Position numbers and translations under genes: made by a program
Part shown: positions 9,437-17,546 of the stretch, in pieces
How positions within the stretch are numbered: the first letter of the stretch is position 1
Layout of the letters: each line of letters starts with the position of its first letter
Assembly (NCBI GenBank): GCA_964480915.1
Contig: CAYZRS010000001.1
Location: 116,727 to 180,726 of the forward strand
DNA length: 64,000 bases
Direction: 5' to 3'
DNA from: CAWGCE01 sp964480915
Lineage (GTDB): Bacteria; Planctomycetota; Planctomycetia; Pirellulales; Pirellulaceae
Notes under the pieces: model-generated
Told to the model about the DNA's origin: nothing
The model's input: the letters and a program-made list of their open reading frames with translations, nothing else
The model's database searches: none

Positions 9437-10063
9437 CTACTTGCCCCTGCTCAAGAACAAGGATAGTTTCGCCAGCGTTTTTCGCAGCCGGCTCTTCGCG
9501 CGCAAGATCATGGCTCGTACGGAGGCCGGTGTGCGATCCATCGCGGTCGCAATTTCGCCAATCTCTTCGCCTCGCAGGTACCTGCGACAGACGACCTCCT
9601 GATAATCGTGGGGCAACTCGGCCAAAGCGACGTGAAGCGCTTGCGCGGTTTCGGCTTGACGCAAGCAAAAACTAGGCGTCTCGACGTCGTCGGCCAAAGC
9701 GTCGACTAAATCATGAACAGAACCGCCGTTGGTGAAGGCGGAAATCAACCGAGCCTGCCCGCCCCGTTTCTGCGTTTTGAACGCTTTCACGGTATTCAAT
9801 AATTGATGGTCGGCAATGGTCTGCAGCCAGGCATAGAAACTGCCGTTCCCGCGATACTCAAACGTACCGAAGTCACCGAACGCCCGCTTGTAGCACTGTT
9901 GCACGATATCCTCGGGGCTGATCAACCGACCTAATGACGGAGGCATACGGGCCGCCATGCGACGCAAGAGACGAGCCTGGTGTTGCAAGAATGCTTGGCC
10001 CAAGGCGAGCCGATCGCCCAATTGGGCGCGCTCGATCAGCTCATGTTCAGTGAGGGCAGGCAT
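9437..10063 (-). CDS. ECF-type sigma factor paired with a Ser/Thr kinase
   Basis: About 208 aa with sigma region 2 ('LISPEDIVQQCYKRAF' and 'FYAWLQTIADHQLLN') and region 4 ('LPHDYQEVVCRRYLRGEEI' and the helix-turn-helix 'IATAMDRTPASVRAMI'). I chose the ATG at 10063 (MPALTEHEL); the track start further upstream adds residues that do not fit the family. There is no anti-sigma gene; instead the stop is one base from the start of a transmembrane kinase gene, which is the arrangement of the kinase-associated ECF groups known in planctomycetes. The target promoters are unknown. Confidence 0.92.
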   Translation of the reverse strand: MPALTEHELIERAQLGDRLALGQAFLQHQARLLRRMAARMPPSLGRLISPEDIVQQCYKRAFGDFGTFEYRGNGSFYAWLQTIADHQLLNTVKAFKTQKRGGQARLISAFTNGGSVHDLVDALADDVETPSFCLRQAETAQALHVALAELPHDYQEVVCRRYLRGEEIGEIATAMDRTPASVRAMILRAKSRLRKTLAKLSLFLSRGK

Positions 10064-10475
10064 GAAACGGTCTTCTCGGAAAGAAGGCACTTGGCACCAC
10101 ATTTTCCTCCGCCGGTCAAACCGCATTGTACCTCGGTTTGGGGGTTTCTGGCGATCGGCCTGTCGGCACCGCTAAACCTAATGCTAGGAATCATTTACGC
10201 CTGTTATGGAGGGACAAAAGCGTGCTTGCGGCGCCCCCATCTGCGGTGCCCGTTCGCAAGAGTTTCGGTTTTTTCTGGCAATCATCCGAGCGCGTCCGTC
10301 GGGATTGTTGTTTTTCAAACCAAGGGCGGCGCCATGCGAATGCGCTGGTTCTCTCAACAGAGCGTCCCTTGCCGAAACATCCAAGCGGAATGTATGTGCT
10401 TCCGCCAATCGAATGACTGACGACACATCGCCGGGGAAGTCGGCCGATGGTCCGAGTCGTGCTTGAGGAGCAATA
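10064..10475. other. Intergenic region with divergent promoters expected
   Basis: About 410 bases separate the sigma factor (minus) from the 1227-aa secreted protein (plus). No convincing ORF or RNA was found on either strand. It must hold the promoters for both units; no clear -35/-10 pair could be assigned by eye. Just before 10476 the sequence 'gaggag' is a good ribosome binding site. Confidence 0.5.
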
Positions 10476-13400
10476 ATGATGGTGAATAAGATCGAGAAGT
10501 TCCCCGCGATAGGCGCTGTCGCTGCCGTTTTATTGGCAACGGCGATCGGCCTGTCCGTAAGCGAAGCGACAGCGGCCACGCGCACTTGGGTTGGCGGCAA
10601 CGACCCGTGGGACGGCGATATCTTCAATTGGACAGGCAACGACGAGCCCGATGCGGACGACGACGTCGTGTTCAATACCAACAATCATGTCGAGATGGGC
10701 ATCGACAACGAAATTCTCTCGCTCGATTTATCGAATAGCATCGCGCTCGACAGCGAGTCATTTCTGCTCGATGTCAATGGAGACATTACCCTCGCGGGCG
10801 ATGGGACCATCTTGAGGGCTGGCGAAAGTGACACGGTCGGGCTCCCATCGATTTCCGTTGCCGCTCACAATATCACCGTCAATTCGGGGGCGACGTACGC
10901 CAACGCCAATTTCACATCCTTTCTGTCACCCAGCGGCGTCGGCCTGTTTGATGTCGATGTCGGGGGAACCCTTTCGGGGCACGGCACAATTCGCAACGGT
11001 GACGGGGTTGGCGCTGCGACGGTCGTGTTTCGCAATGATGGTGTGATACGTCCCGGTACCGTCACCGATGGTTTCATTTTTGTCGGAACGCCGGCCGCTC
11101 GTACGTTGACGCTCGCATCGATTGATGGCGATGCGAGGATCGACCTGGACGGCGTCACCGGCGACGGTGCTTTGGACATCAGGCACAACCAAACGCTCGA
11201 CATCGATATTCAGGTTGACGATGCGTTCGATGGAACGATCGAGTTGGCTCACAATTCGACGCTGGACATTGAAGATGCTTGGACATTCTCGGGTACGTTG
11301 ACGGTCGAAAACGGCTTCGTCCCAGGTCAGACGATGCCCATTTTTATCCCAGAAATTCCGGCCGACGTGGGCTATCTCACGGGCGGCGCCGTGACGATGT
11401 CGGGTGCCGCTACGACGATCGACGTTGTCGATTCCGATGGAACGCTGCAGTTCGATGCGTTGTTCACCGCCAACGGCGGCACGATTAACAACAGTGGGAA
11501 GATCGTGTTTAACCAGGATGCGTCGATCAACTCGAGTGTCGATTTTCGGATGACCGGCGTTGAGTCCGGTCTGACGGTCGGTGCCGGAGCCACGGTCGAT
11601 ATCCATGATGCTGACATGGATTTTGACGGCAGCGGAAGCAGTACCAATGTCATCACGGTCGAAGCGAACGGTCGGCTGAATCTGAATCTGGATTCGTTTG
11701 AAGGGAACGATCGAGCCGATGGATTCTTGACCCTGAACAGTGGCGACCTGAGCCTCACCGTCACCGACGGCTCTTGGACCATGGATCGACGGCTGACGTT
11801 GAATAACACCGGCGGCGGGGCCCCCGAACTGCTCGGCAGCGCCGTCGAAATTGGCGATGACGCCGGATTCAATGGTTTGCCCGACGCCGATGTGCGCGTG
11901 GAGGGGAGTGGCTCGTCGCTGATTCGCAGCGCCGTGACCTGGAACTCCGATGCTGAAGTTGATGTCTCTGCCGGCGCGACGCTGGCAGTGCTTGGGTTTT
12001 CGACATTCAACACCGTGAATGGTGCCGAGTCGGCTCAATTCGACGGCCCCGGCAACATCTATTTCTCCGGGGGACAAGTGAACGAGAGCACGACCCTCGA
12101 TTTTAGTGGTGGAACGGTCGGACTGGACAGCGGCGGTGCCGCGGTCATTCTGTTGGCCGCTCCCGACTTTACGATCGACGCGCCGCTGACGATCAACGCA
12201 GCTGCCATCGATGATTATGGACGCACCGTCGCGTTTCCAACGGTGCAAGAGAGTGAATTGACGATCAACGGCGGACTTGGTGGGCGACTGAATGTGAACC
12301 TCGACGATCCAAACGACGCTTGGACGGTCAATAACGTCGGTATTGTGAACCTCAACGGTGGCGCGCTCTTCTTCACGGCATTGATCGACGGTAGCGATCT
12401 GAACATGGATGGGGAGCTAAACGTTGATGGGCTTAGTCGTCTGGATGCCCGCGTGATGATTGGCGGTTCCGGCGATGTTCATTTTAATGATCCGGTTGCC
12501 AACCTCCGACTTTCTGGCGGAGACCTCGCCAGCGTCAACCGCTTGGAAGGGGGGACAATCAACGGAACCGGCGAACTCTCGGCGGCCGATGGAAAGGCTT
12601 TGCATGGCCACGGATCGATTGCAGCGGCCATCGATTTTGATGGGACCACGTCAGAATTAATGGCAGACGACGGTACGCTCACTTTCACTGGGACGCTGCT
12701 TGACGTGGGCGTGATCGGTACGGCCGATAACGACGGTGTGCTGGACGTCAGCAATCCTTGGAACTCCAATCTGGCCGCAGACGTCCGGTTGAACGGTGGG
12801 ACGCTGCAGGGCGCTCAGATCGTGAACGACGGTTCGGACGGGATCAATGGATGGGGGCTCGTCACAGCGTCGGTCGTGAATAACACTCGGATTGACGCCG
12901 AAGGGGGAACGTTGGAACTCGACAATCCGGCGACCGATTGGGACGGAGCGGCAAACACCGGTGCGCTCAACGCGCTGTCTGGCAACTTAGTCCTGCGTGA
13001 CAATACGAACTTTGCCTTTCAAGGGACCGTGCGGGCGCAGGCCGGCCGAGAGGTCTTCGCGGACGGTTTTGCCGTGCAGTTTCGGCCAGCGTCCCAGTTG
13101 GAGCTGGTCGGCGGCACGTACCGTTCGACCCACGACACCGACTTCGAAGGGTCGTTGATGACTTCGGGCGGACAGAGTCGAGTGGAGGTCGATGGCCAGT
13201 TCGTATTCGCGGCCGGCAGTAGTACGACATTGAACAGTAACCTCGCGCTGGCCAACGGAGAGACCCTGATTGAAGTCGGAGCGACGTTTAACGGCGGCGG
13301 ACAGCTCGCCAACGTCGCCGGCCACGGCGTACGATTGGAAGACGGTGCTGATGTCGATGTGCTGCTGCGAAACCTGGGGACGATGGCGATCGGCGCTTCG

Positions 13401-14159
13401 CCCGGACAAGCGACGGGGCTGGACTTCGTTCAAGAGGCGACCGGTGAACTGCAGATCGAGTTGCAGGGAACCGGGTTGACCGACTACGACCGCTTCGATC
13501 TAACCGGCCAAGCGCAGCTGGATGGCGGATTGGACGTTTCGCTCATCGGCGGATTCATGCCGACACTGGGCGACTCGTTCACGATCCTCTCGGCGCTCGT
13601 CGGTGTAAACGGCCAGTTCGCCACGCTCGACTTGCCAGCCTTAAACGCCGGTTTGGCGTGGGATGTGAGCTACGACCCGACGCTGGTGAACCTGATGGTC
13701 ATCCAGATGGCCGGCAATCCTGACTTTAATCAGGATGGCAACTTGGACTGCCTTGATGTCGATGGGCTCGTGGCCGAGATCGCCGCGGGGACGAATGGAG
13801 GAGTGTTCGATCTGACAGGCGACGGTCAGGTAACCATCGATGACCTCGATTCCTGGTTGGCCCAAGCCGGTGCTGCTCAATTGCCGTCCGGAAACGCTTA
13901 TCTGTACGGCGATGCGAACCTCGATGGCAACGTGGATGGGCAAGATTTCGTGACTTGGAACGGAAACAAGTTCACGTCCGGCAACGGCTGGTGCGGAGCC
14001 GACTTCAATGCCGACGGCACGACGAATGGTCAAGATTTCGTCTTGTGGAACAGCAACAAGTTCACCTCGGCAGACGGCATCAGCGCAGTCCCTGAGCCTG
14101 CGAGCCTCATGCTGCTTGTGTTGGCCTTCGCGCTGGGGATGGCTCGAATGTGCCGGTAA
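10476..14159 (+). CDS. Large secreted beta-repeat protein with dockerin-like cassette and PEP-CTERM tail
   Basis: A 1227-aa exported protein. Residues 1-33 are a signal peptide (hydrophobic 'VAAVLLATAIGLSVSEATA'). 'TWVGGNDPWDGDIFNWTG' opens a long region of degenerate Gly/Asp/Asn-rich strands ('LTLNSGDLSLTVTDGSW', 'INGTGELSAADGK') of the type seen in autotransporter-like beta-helices. Near residue 1085 it changes to Ca-binding dockerin-like repeats ('FDLTGDGQVTIDDLDSWL', 'GDANLDGNVDGQDFVTWN', 'DFNADGTTNGQDFVLWN'), then 'VPEPASLMLL', a hydrophobic stretch and a final Arg: a PEP-CTERM sorting signal. Probably surface-bound or matrix-forming; substrate unknown. Single-gene unit ending in a good terminator. 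Start 'ATGATGGTG' follows a 'gaggag' site; the second ATG (10479) is equally possible. Confidence 0.85.
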   Translation: MMVNKIEKFPAIGAVAAVLLATAIGLSVSEATAATRTWVGGNDPWDGDIFNWTGNDEPDADDDVVFNTNNHVEMGIDNEILSLDLSNSIALDSESFLLDVNGDITLAGDGTILRAGESDTVGLPSISVAAHNITVNSGATYANANFTSFLSPSGVGLFDVDVGGTLSGHGTIRNGDGVGAATVVFRNDGVIRPGTVTDGFIFVGTPAARTLTLASIDGDARIDLDGVTGDGALDIRHNQTLDIDIQVDDAFDGTIELAHNSTLDIEDAWTFSGTLTVENGFVPGQTMPIFIPEIPADVGYLTGGAVTMSGAATTIDVVDSDGTLQFDALFTANGGTINNSGKIVFNQDASINSSVDFRMTGVESGLTVGAGATVDIHDADMDFDGSGSSTNVITVEANGRLNLNLDSFEGNDRADGFLTLNSGDLSLTVTDGSWTMDRRLTLNNTGGGAPELLGSAVEIGDDAGFNGLPDADVRVEGSGSSLIRSAVTWNSDAEVDVSAGATLAVLGFSTFNTVNGAESAQFDGPGNIYFSGGQVNESTTLDFSGGTVGLDSGGAAVILLAAPDFTIDAPLTINAAAIDDYGRTVAFPTVQESELTINGGLGGRLNVNLDDPNDAWTVNNVGIVNLNGGALFFTALIDGSDLNMDGELNVDGLSRLDARVMIGGSGDVHFNDPVANLRLSGGDLASVNRLEGGTINGTGELSAADGKALHGHGSIAAAIDFDGTTSELMADDGTLTFTGTLLDVGVIGTADNDGVLDVSNPWNSNLAADVRLNGGTLQGAQIVNDGSDGINGWGLVTASVVNNTRIDAEGGTLELDNPATDWDGAANTGALNALSGNLVLRDNTNFAFQGTVRAQAGREVFADGFAVQFRPASQLELVGGTYRSTHDTDFEGSLMTSGGQSRVEVDGQFVFAAGSSTTLNSNLALANGETLIEVGATFNGGGQLANVAGHGVRLEDGADVDVLLRNLGTMAIGASPGQATGLDFVQEATGELQIELQGTGLTDYDRFDLTGQAQLDGGLDVSLIGGFMPTLGDSFTILSALVGVNGQFATLDLPALNAGLAWDVSYDPTLVNLMVIQMAGNPDFNQDGNLDCLDVDGLVAEIAAGTNGGVFDLTGDGQVTIDDLDSWLAQAGAAQLPSGNAYLYGDANLDGNVDGQDFVTWNGNKFTSGNGWCGADFNADGTTNGQDFVLWNSNKFTSADGISAVPEPASLMLLVLAFALGMARMCR

Positions 14160-14226
14160 CCACACCACTCGAGACCCTCGTCATTCGTCAGAAAGCGTTG
14201 TCTTAAGAGAAAGCGTCGCTTCACCG

Positions 14227-14258
14227 AAGGATGCTGGCCACCGGTCAGCATCCTTTTT
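14227..14258 (+). terminator. Rho-independent terminator after the 1227-aa gene
   Basis: Ten-base-pair stem (14227-14236 with 14246-14255), nine-base loop, and a T5 run (14254-14258) on the plus strand, 68 bases after the stop codon. Confidence 0.85.
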
Positions 14259-14393
14259 GCGTTGACCAGACGATACCGGGAAGGCTGGTGGACGAGTTGG
14301 CGAAAGAAGTCAGAATGGAAGGAGTTGCGGACTCTAGGAATCGGAAGATGGGGCCGCGCATCGAGGCCATTTTGGGAACGAAACGGAACGGGA

Positions 14394-14807
14394 ATGAACA
14401 CATTTCACTTCGCCTTCAAAGTCAAGGATCTTGAATCGACTCGCAAATTCTACGTCGATCTGCTGGGTTGCGAAGAAGGGCGGTCAACAGAGACGTGGAT
14501 CGATTTCAACTTCTTCGGTCATCAGCTCTCAGCGCATGTCAGTCCGAACTCTGCTGCACTGGATTACTGCGGCACGGTGGATGGAGTCAGCGTGCCGATA
14601 CCGCACTTTGGTTGTTTGTTGACCGCGGTGCAGTTTGCTAAGGTTCGCAAAGCATTGGAAATCGAGCAGGTCGAATTCATCGTCAAACCACAGACACGCT
14701 ACGCAGGAACGACGGGCGAACAAAGTACGATGTTTGTCCTGGATTACAGCGGCAACCCGTTGGAGTTTAAGTCGTTCGCCTGTGAGGACGAGGTCTTCAC
14801 TCGCTAA
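14394..14807 (+). CDS. VOC-superfamily (glyoxalase/bleomycin-resistance fold) protein
   Basis: A 137-aa protein with two beta-alpha-beta-beta-beta halves. 'MNTFHFAFKVKDLESTRKFY' is the classic first half, with His5 as metal ligand; His71 ('PIPHFG') and Glu124 ('GNPLEFKSF') complete a His/His/Glu metal triad at the expected places. VOC enzymes include dioxygenases, isomerases and resistance proteins, so the reaction stays open; 'YAGTTGEQSTMFVLDYSGN' is common in uncharacterised dioxygenase-like members. I used the ATG at 14394, preceded by 'acggga'; residues upstream in the longer frame are not family-like. Confidence 0.85.
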   Translation: MNTFHFAFKVKDLESTRKFYVDLLGCEEGRSTETWIDFNFFGHQLSAHVSPNSAALDYCGTVDGVSVPIPHFGCLLTAVQFAKVRKALEIEQVEFIVKPQTRYAGTTGEQSTMFVLDYSGNPLEFKSFACEDEVFTR

Positions 14808-14910
14808 ACGATGTTCAGCGTCCCGTCGCCAGTGGCTGCTGCAGGTATTTACCTGGGGCGAGGATAAGTGATCGGGCTCAAACGACGAGCGAATGTGTTA
14901 GGAGCAATTC

Positions 14911-15690
14911 ATGGTGGTAAAGGCGAAGATGGCCTTCATGGTCGGCTGTCTACTGGCCTGCCAGGGCTGGGCCCTGTTTGCGGGCGAACCAATCTTCGAA
15001 AATTCGATTGTGTCGACCGAATTCGATTTCATTACCGCGGAAGATCCTAGCGCTTTCCAAGCGCTTCGCTTTCTAGGGCAGGGCAGACGCGAAATGCCCG
15101 ATAAGCGAAATCAAGGGGAACTGTTCGCCGACGACACGTTCCTTTTTGAGGCGAGCTTTCAGGATGGCACCCAGGTGAAAGTGTGGGCCGACAGCGCATT
15201 TGGCAGTCGGGAGGTGGCTGAGCGGTATGCCAACATGTTAGCGGGGCCGCTTGGCAAGTTGCCCGAATTGATGCGGCGAAAACTCTCGCACGTGGTCGTG
15301 CACCAAGGTGACGAGACTGCCTTCGCTGAAAGTGAGGGCCATTTCCTTGTCCTCTATTCTCAGAACATGAAAACGCGCGTGCGCAATCACGATTTGGAGG
15401 AGACGGTGTTTCACGAATCCGTGCATGCCACGCTCGATTCACAGCACAACCAGAGCAAAGCCTGGTTGTCGGCACAAAACGCCGACAACAACTTCATTAC
15501 GAAGTACGCCTCCCGCAATCCGGCCAAGGAGGACCTGCCAGAGTCTGCTCTGTTCGCCTACACGATGCTGAAACACCCCGCTCGACTGCCGGCCGATGTC
15601 AAAGCGTGGATTCACGCAAACATGCCGAACCGTTTTGCATTTTTCCAGAAATTGTTCGCCGAGTCTGAGGATAAGGGAAGCAAGCAATAG
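14911..15690 (+). CDS. Secreted protein with HExxH zinc-metallopeptidase motif
   Basis: A 259-aa protein with an N-terminal signal peptide (hydrophobic 'MAFMVGCLLACQGWALFAG', cleavage near residue 25). 'EETVFHESVHATLDSQH' at 163-179 contains HESVH, matching the HExxH zinc site, with a possible third ligand His179 seven residues further on or an acidic residue later. The upstream part 'KVWADSAFGSREVAERYANM' and 'LPELMRRKLSHVVVHQGD' suggests an anthrax-lethal-factor or gluzincin-like peptidase fold; this is a weak resemblance. Good Shine-Dalgarno 'taggagc' lies before the ATG. The substrate is unknown. It stands alone between a VOC gene and a DUF1272 gene. Confidence 0.65.
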   Translation: MVVKAKMAFMVGCLLACQGWALFAGEPIFENSIVSTEFDFITAEDPSAFQALRFLGQGRREMPDKRNQGELFADDTFLFEASFQDGTQVKVWADSAFGSREVAERYANMLAGPLGKLPELMRRKLSHVVVHQGDETAFAESEGHFLVLYSQNMKTRVRNHDLEETVFHESVHATLDSQHNQSKAWLSAQNADNNFITKYASRNPAKEDLPESALFAYTMLKHPARLPADVKAWIHANMPNRFAFFQKLFAESEDKGSKQ

Positions 15691-15805
15691 TCGGCCAACC
15701 AGCCGGGATACCGCATTCGCTAGAAGTCGACAAAAATCTGGTAACATCCCAGATCACTCTGATTCGCTTGACGAAAATCATCATTGACCATGCGGAGAGC
15801 ACGCG

Positions 15806-16054
15806 ATGCTAGAAATGCGACCATGCTGCGAATGTTGTGGCGTTGATTTACTTCCCGGTTGCGAGAGCGCTTTGATTTGCTCTTTCGAATGCACGTTCTG
15901 TGATTCGTGCAATCAGAGTGTGCTCCACGGAACCTGTCCAAATTGCGGTGATCGTTTGGTGCGACGGCCGGCGCGATCGGAAAAATGGCTGGCGAAGAAT
16001 CCCGCGTCGACAGCACGGATCGTCAAAGAGCTCGGGTGTGCGGCGCTCGACTAG
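15806..16054 (+). CDS. DUF1272 cysteine-rich zinc protein
   Basis: An 82-aa protein matching the DUF1272 pattern closely: 'MLEMRPCCECCGVDLLPG', 'ICSFECTFCDSC' and 'CPNCGDRLVRRPAR'. Ten cysteines suggest two zinc-ribbon sites. The family is widespread and has no assigned function. The gene is convergent with the PTPS-like gene (20-base spacer). Confidence 0.9.
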   Translation: MLEMRPCCECCGVDLLPGCESALICSFECTFCDSCNQSVLHGTCPNCGDRLVRRPARSEKWLAKNPASTARIVKELGCAALD

Positions 16055-16074
16055 GACGAGCAAACTGGGCGCTG

Positions 16075-16563
16075 CTAGTTGCTACTGAGCCAGTTGCCCC
16101 ACTGGCCGTTGTTTTCATCGACGCTGATGCGAAGTCGCTGGGGAATCGCGATGTTGCGGTCGGCCAGCCTCCGGAGCAACTCAACGCCGATGTGACGTGC
16201 GAGTAGTTCTGTCGTCGTGTTGGCGATTGGCAACAAGAGGCAGTCTTCGAGCGGGAATATCCAGCGTTTTTCTGCAAACGTCGCGGTGACTTCCTGCGCT
16301 TGGGTCTCGACCTTAATCGTGGGGTGTTCGGTCGGTAGGAGCATGCGATGGTCCAGCGTGTCGACGATCGACTTGAGCTCGTCACGCAACGCGATGAAAT
16401 CGATGACGTAGTGATTTTCGTCGAGCGGTCCCTCGACTTCGGCTTCGACCTGATAGTTATGGCCGTGTAGTCGCTCGCAGATGTTTCCGTCGAAGGTGAT
16501 GAAGTGGGCCGCGCTGAAGACGAGATAATCTTTCGTAACGCGAACCGAATACTGCTCGTTCAT
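16075..16563 (-). CDS. 6-pyruvoyl-tetrahydropterin synthase/QueD family protein
   Basis: A 162-aa T-fold protein. 'FSAAHFI' supplies the first zinc His and 'CERLHGHNYQVEAEVEG' the catalytic Cys and the HGH pair; 'VIDFIALRDELKSIVDTLDH' is the conserved VxDF...LDH segment. Family members act on pterin triphosphates (queuosine, biopterin or folate routes). Its ATG overlaps the stop of a CitG-like gene by four bases, so the two are translationally coupled. Because mch and an ATP-grasp ligase occur in the same window, I infer a role in making the H4MPT pterin cofactor rather than queuosine, but queC/queE-type genes outside the window could change that. Confidence 0.85.
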   Translation of the reverse strand: MNEQYSVRVTKDYLVFSAAHFITFDGNICERLHGHNYQVEAEVEGPLDENHYVIDFIALRDELKSIVDTLDHRMLLPTEHPTIKVETQAQEVTATFAEKRWIFPLEDCLLLPIANTTTELLARHIGVELLRRLADRNIAIPQRLRISVDENNGQWGNWLSSN

Positions 16564-17480
16564 ACTCGTTCTTTCACATCAGAAGCGTCAATTTGACCTG
16601 TCACAAGAGCCGCAAACAGGGCGGCAGCAATGAGGTCGGCCGTCGTTCCCGGATTGCGGCGATGGCCGTCCGATCGCAGCCAAAAATCGAAATCGTTTAG
16701 TTGTCGGTAGTATCCGTCGCTATCGGGGTCGCCAGCGGCTAAGACTTCTGCGGCTCGGTCCGAGGCCTCTTGGGCAATCGCATGGCCGCACTTCCTGGCA
16801 ATTAAACTGTCGGGGAAAGTCGCCAGCGATTGGACGTGAGCTGCCACGATGGAGTCTAACAAACCGAGCCCCTTTGCGACTCGGTCAAGAATCGCTGGCA
16901 GTATGACTTGGAAAACCTCAGCAAAGTTATTGGCATATTGCCGAGCCACCAAGTCACGATCTTGGGCCGCTTGCATGGCGCCTAACAAGTCGGCGGGCGC
17001 GTCCTGCTGGACATCATGTTCTTCTACGTGGCTCAAGCCGGTCGGTTGGGCCAATCGAATTGCCGCGTAAGTTTCTGCCGAATCGAACGCTGTCAGGTTG
17101 GTCAGCAGTGCTGCGACGTTCGTTCGTAGCTCGTCAGCCGACCCCGGTTTAGCAGCCGCCGCCAATGGGGCCAGTAGCAAAATGGAGCCCAGGTTCGTAT
17201 TTGTGCCGACGGCGCGGCGGGTGGCGGCAACTGCTTGATGAACGGTTGCACCAACGCCGACGGTCGCTGCTTGTTGCATGAGCGGTCCGATGGCGACGGC
17301 CGAGATCACCATGTCCAAGTAGGTCATGTCTTCGAAATCGGCGCCGCGGTGGACGTTGCCCGGCTTATGAGCGGTCGCTTCCAGGACACAAGCAAGCGTC
17401 GCGTTTTGGCCGATGGTGCATTGGTTGGTGTGACCTTGAAAAAGGGGTCGGGTCTCTTTTTCTGTCATGGCGTTGTCCAT
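16560..17480 (-). CDS. Triphosphoribosyl-dephospho-CoA synthase (CitG/MdcB)-like protein
   Basis: The family core starts at about residue 22: 'ATLACVLEATAHKPGNVH' followed by 'RGADFEDMTYLDMVISA'; 'AVGTNTNLGSILLLAPLA' and 'GLSHVEEHDVQQ' follow, the usual CitG landmarks. CitG makes the citrate-lyase/malonate-decarboxylase prosthetic group, but no lyase subunits are present here. CitG-like genes also occur among bacterial H4MPT C1 genes, which fits the coupled PTPS-like gene and mch at 51 kb. The ATGs at 17480 and 17468 both lie inside a hairpin repeat (17443-17517): the N-terminus up to 'TEKETRPLF' is repeat-encoded, and no other in-frame start exists before the core. No clear ribosome binding site precedes it. 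Confidence 0.75.
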   Translation of the reverse strand: MDNAMTEKETRPLFQGHTNQCTIGQNATLACVLEATAHKPGNVHRGADFEDMTYLDMVISAVAIGPLMQQAATVGVGATVHQAVAATRRAVGTNTNLGSILLLAPLAAAAKPGSADELRTNVAALLTNLTAFDSAETYAAIRLAQPTGLSHVEEHDVQQDAPADLLGAMQAAQDRDLVARQYANNFAEVFQVILPAILDRVAKGLGLLDSIVAAHVQSLATFPDSLIARKCGHAIAQEASDRAAEVLAAGDPDSDGYYRQLNDFDFWLRSDGHRRNPGTTADLIAAALFAALVTGQIDASDVKERV

Positions 17481-17517
17481 TGGTCAGGCGGTCAGCGGAA
17501 AAAGAGACCCGACCCCC
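17443..17517. repeat. Hairpin (inverted-repeat) element overlapping a gene start
   Basis: Two arms of about 20 bases, 'ggggtcgggtctctttttc' at about 17443-17462 and its reverse complement at about 17498-17517, are separated by about 35 bases. The sides are flanked by short A/T and G runs. The arm sequence looks like the GTCGGGTCTCTTTTT-type palindromes dispersed in several bacterial genomes (REP-like elements); only one copy was seen in this window. The CitG-like gene's start codons sit in the loop and its first residues in the left arm. Confidence 0.75.
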
Positions 17518-17546
17518 TTGGGCGTCCGTGTCCAACGCATGTTCGA

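Noticed and set aside
10926..12248. 440-codon open frame on the minus strand
   Set aside because: Antisense to the large secreted repeat protein; its repetitive composition mirrors the Asp/Gly-rich coding strand.
16560..17480. Citrate lyase or malonate decarboxylase operon
   Set aside because: Only a CitG-like gene is present; no lyase, decarboxylase or acyl-carrier genes adjoin it.
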